This document shows positions 62,475-64,000 of a stretch of 64,000 nucleotides of DNA, one piece after another (the stretch's first letter is position 1; each line of letters opens with the position of its first letter). The stretch covers positions 21,789 through 85,788 of the forward strand of contig CAYXVE010000015.1 of assembly GCA_964468435.1 (NCBI GenBank), in the 5' to 3' direction. The position numbers and the translations under genes were made by a program. The DNA is from JBCCTX01 sp964468435. Its GTDB lineage: Bacteria > Bacteroidota > Bacteroidia > J057. The notes below the pieces were generated by a model. The model did no database searches. It had not been told where the DNA came from and was given only the letters and a program-made list of their open reading frames with translations.

Positions 62475-63200
62475 TTATATTCTAAAGAAGCCTCTGATGA
62501 TAAGTCCCGGAGAGGGCTGAGCATCTTCCCGATAGGGTCTGATTTGATAATTATACTCAAGTCTGAGTACGTGGCGTTTCATTCTGAAATCAAGTCCTAT
62601 TGCGGTGCGTAATCTGTCAAATCTTCTACGGTCTTGATTGAGCCTAAAGGTCAGTTCTGTATCCGCATAAGGTCTTACATATTTGATAGCTCGATACTGA
62701 ATGCGAGATCTGATCCTAATATAATCCCGTGAATAAAAGCCTTTCCTCCCCTTAAGCCATTCTTTCTGGTACCTGAATCGGTTATAGAGTCTCCAGGAAC
62801 TACTTAGACGATTTGTGTAATACACATTTCCAGTCATTCTATGCAAAGCTCCACGAGACCTTAGATGAAGCTGATAACCTGCTCCTGCCTTTACTTCCTT
62901 ATTGAACCTGTACATCAATAGGATTGAACTAAGACTGTAATAATTATTTAGGAAACTGGATTTACTATCTGTATCCTTTGGCTCTGCCGTAGAGTCATCT
63001 GAGGATAACTGAAGTTTTTTAGAAAAGAACACGGTTTGTGATCCTATGATTCTCCAGTCATCTGATAGCTTGTAGTTATCCCGTAGTGATATCCCTATTT
63101 GAGAATTGACGGGGGTCTCTTGTGCGACTGATTGCGTGAAGGTTAATAATCCAAGTGCCGACGAAAAGAAGTATGCTGTAAAAATGATTGAAGGTTTCAT
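62475..63200 (-). CDS. DUF2490 family outer-membrane protein
   Basis: A 241-residue protein with a signal peptide (about 1-27, ending SVAQE). The remainder is predicted beta strands with alternating aromatic and basic residues (IGISLRDNYKLSDDWRIIGSQTVFF, then YRFNKEVKAGAGYQLHLRSRG, and RLEYNYQIRPYRE near the end), as in DUF2490 proteins, small outer-membrane beta-barrels of unknown function. The final residue series IRGFFRI ends in an aromatic-rich strand. It lies 53 bp upstream of the P-loop gene on the same strand, so they might be cotranscribed. Confidence 0.8.
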   Translation of the reverse strand: MKPSIIFTAYFFSSALGLLTFTQSVAQETPVNSQIGISLRDNYKLSDDWRIIGSQTVFFSKKLQLSSDDSTAEPKDTDSKSSFLNNYYSLSSILLMYRFNKEVKAGAGYQLHLRSRGALHRMTGNVYYTNRLSSSWRLYNRFRYQKEWLKGRKGFYSRDYIRIRSRIQYRAIKYVRPYADTELTFRLNQDRRRFDRLRTAIGLDFRMKRHVLRLEYNYQIRPYREDAQPSPGLIIRGFFRI

Positions 63201-63301
63201 AAGGCTTTAGTATTAATTACATTTCAAAACTAGCCTTATGAAACCCTTATTTAAACATCAAAAATGTTGCGTTGTGAGCTTGTATTTGCTATAAATACAG
63301 G

Positions 63302-64000
63302 TTAATGTTTTTGAAATGGAGAAATGGAGGTATGGTTCTGGTCAAAAATTTTGATCCAGTAATTACCCGGGCTCATGTGTTGTATGGACAACTGATGTAC
63401 TGATTCTTTGGAAGTATTCTCAAACTTGCGTTTCAGTACGATCTGACCATGTGCATTGAAGATTTCAACTCGGAATGGAGCTGTGTTAGCTTCTTTGCTT
63501 GATAGAAATAATTGATGAGATGCGGGGTTTGGCCAGATATTTACATGAGGATTAACAGGATATAGCCCAGGAGTGTTAGATACTGACTCACCCTGTGCGA
63601 GGTCAACTACCAGGGTTTCACTGCTGGAAGACCCTAATAGATTTATGGGTATGCTACTTCCGTCGTATCCCATCAGGATAATATCTGTGACTGAAAGACT
63701 CACAAATACCCTTTGAGCCAGAGCACCATAATTGCCAATATCATCTTCGATAACGATAATTCGTCCTCTGATTAATGGGCCCAAAATATCCTCACTTTTA
63801 TTGGTTTGTGATTTTTTAAGCAAACCAACACACACACTACGTTTTTTCTGACCAGTTACCACCAGTGTATCTGTATTACCCATTTCCCAAAACCAAGAAT
63901 TTGACAGATCAAACCCTATAGGGTTATTTAATGGTAAGTCATATTCTACCTTAAATGCTATCCCTGCAATAGCATCAAGTACTTCATCATTAAATGTATT
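63302..64000 (-). CDS. T9SS-secreted protein, 3' part only (5' end beyond window)
   Basis: The frame stays open from 63302 through the window edge at 64000, so only the last 232 or so residues are seen. The visible N-terminal part (with AIAGIAFKVEYDLP, GFDLSNSWF and GRIIVIEDDIG) looks like a cohesin-like or carbohydrate-binding beta domain common in Bacteroidota secreted proteins. The last 80 residues are a T9SS type A sorting domain (IWPNPASHQLFLSS ... MSPGNYWIKIF). An ATG at 63883 lies inside the domain and is not the true start. Function unknown; extracellular location is well supported by the sorting domain. Confidence 0.8.
   Translation of the reverse strand, partial: NTFNDEVLDAIAGIAFKVEYDLPLNNPIGFDLSNSWFWEMGNTDTLVVTGQKKRSVCVGLLKKSQTNKSEDILGPLIRGRIIVIEDDIGNYGALAQRVFVSLSVTDIILMGYDGSSIPINLLGSSSSETLVVDLAQGESVSNTPGLYPVNPHVNIWPNPASHQLFLSSKEANTAPFRVEIFNAHGQIVLKRKFENTSKESVHQLSIQHMSPGNYWIKIFDQNHTSISPFQKH

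Noticed and set aside
1..64000. CRISPR arrays, tRNA/rRNA genes, intact insertion sequences
   Set aside because: No regular direct repeats with spacers, no tRNA-like cloverleaf and no transposase frame were seen in the intergenic regions.

Overview
The window is one scaffold piece of a Bacteroidota chromosome with a single 100-N assembly gap. It carries two SusC/SusD outer-membrane uptake pairs, type IX secretion (T9SS) C-terminal sorting domains on three secreted proteins, lipoprotein signals followed by acidic residues, heterodimeric methylmalonyl-CoA mutase, a GbsR-type regulator and a sigma-54 gene. Cytophagales or Saprospirales of aquatic origin would fit, but the sequence does not decide between them. 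I see no rRNA, tRNA, intact transposase, prophage or CRISPR array.

Layout. Positions 280-7111 hold housekeeping and signalling genes: a class III aminotransferase coupled to a response regulator/adenylate cyclase fusion, a FAD oxidoreductase, smpB, a TPR protein, a DUF3467 protein and rfbB. Positions 7253-33300 form a large accessory uptake island on the plus strand. It holds three giant FG-GAP/ASPIC-UnbV proteins of 1117, 1128 and 1125 residues, two SusC/SusD pairs, an FG-GAP/PQQ-like lipoprotein, a vanadium-haloperoxidase-type enzyme and a smaller membrane-anchored CRTAC1-like protein. No glycoside hydrolase, polysaccharide lyase, sulfatase or peptidase is present, so this is not an ordinary polysaccharide utilization locus. 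It is the best candidate here for a poorly described system. Positions 33834-37544 hold a T9SS-secreted beta-helix protein with three malectin-like domains. Positions 37665-38310 are decayed DNA with an enolase-superfamily remnant. Positions 38311-42070 encode a siderophore-type TonB receptor and a PepSY membrane protein, probably for iron uptake.

Positions 42168-51437 contain a phosphoesterase, a dead ArsR-type regulator whose palindromic operator survives, rpoN, a T9SS subtilisin-like protease with five SprB-like repeats behind a GbsR regulator, an unrecognised secreted protein, a PadR-like regulator and a small Cys-rich protein. Positions 51557-58046 are core metabolism and maintenance: both methylmalonyl-CoA mutase subunits, an IscA-type Fe-S protein, pcm, an alpha/beta hydrolase and holA. 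Positions 58165-64000 carry an unknown TPR-like protein, an ABC exporter-like protein with nearly all catalytic motifs altered, a P-loop NTPase of unclear role, a DUF2490 protein and the 3' part of a T9SS-secreted protein that runs off the window.

How the island may work (inference): SusC/SusD pairs import a ligand captured at the surface. The FG-GAP/UnbV proteins, two of them lipoproteins, could be extracellular binding or scaffold proteins. The haloperoxidase-like enzyme, translationally coupled to the CRTAC1-like protein, could chemically modify the substrate. Two rho-independent terminators (after SusD1 and SusD2) divide the island into transcription units.
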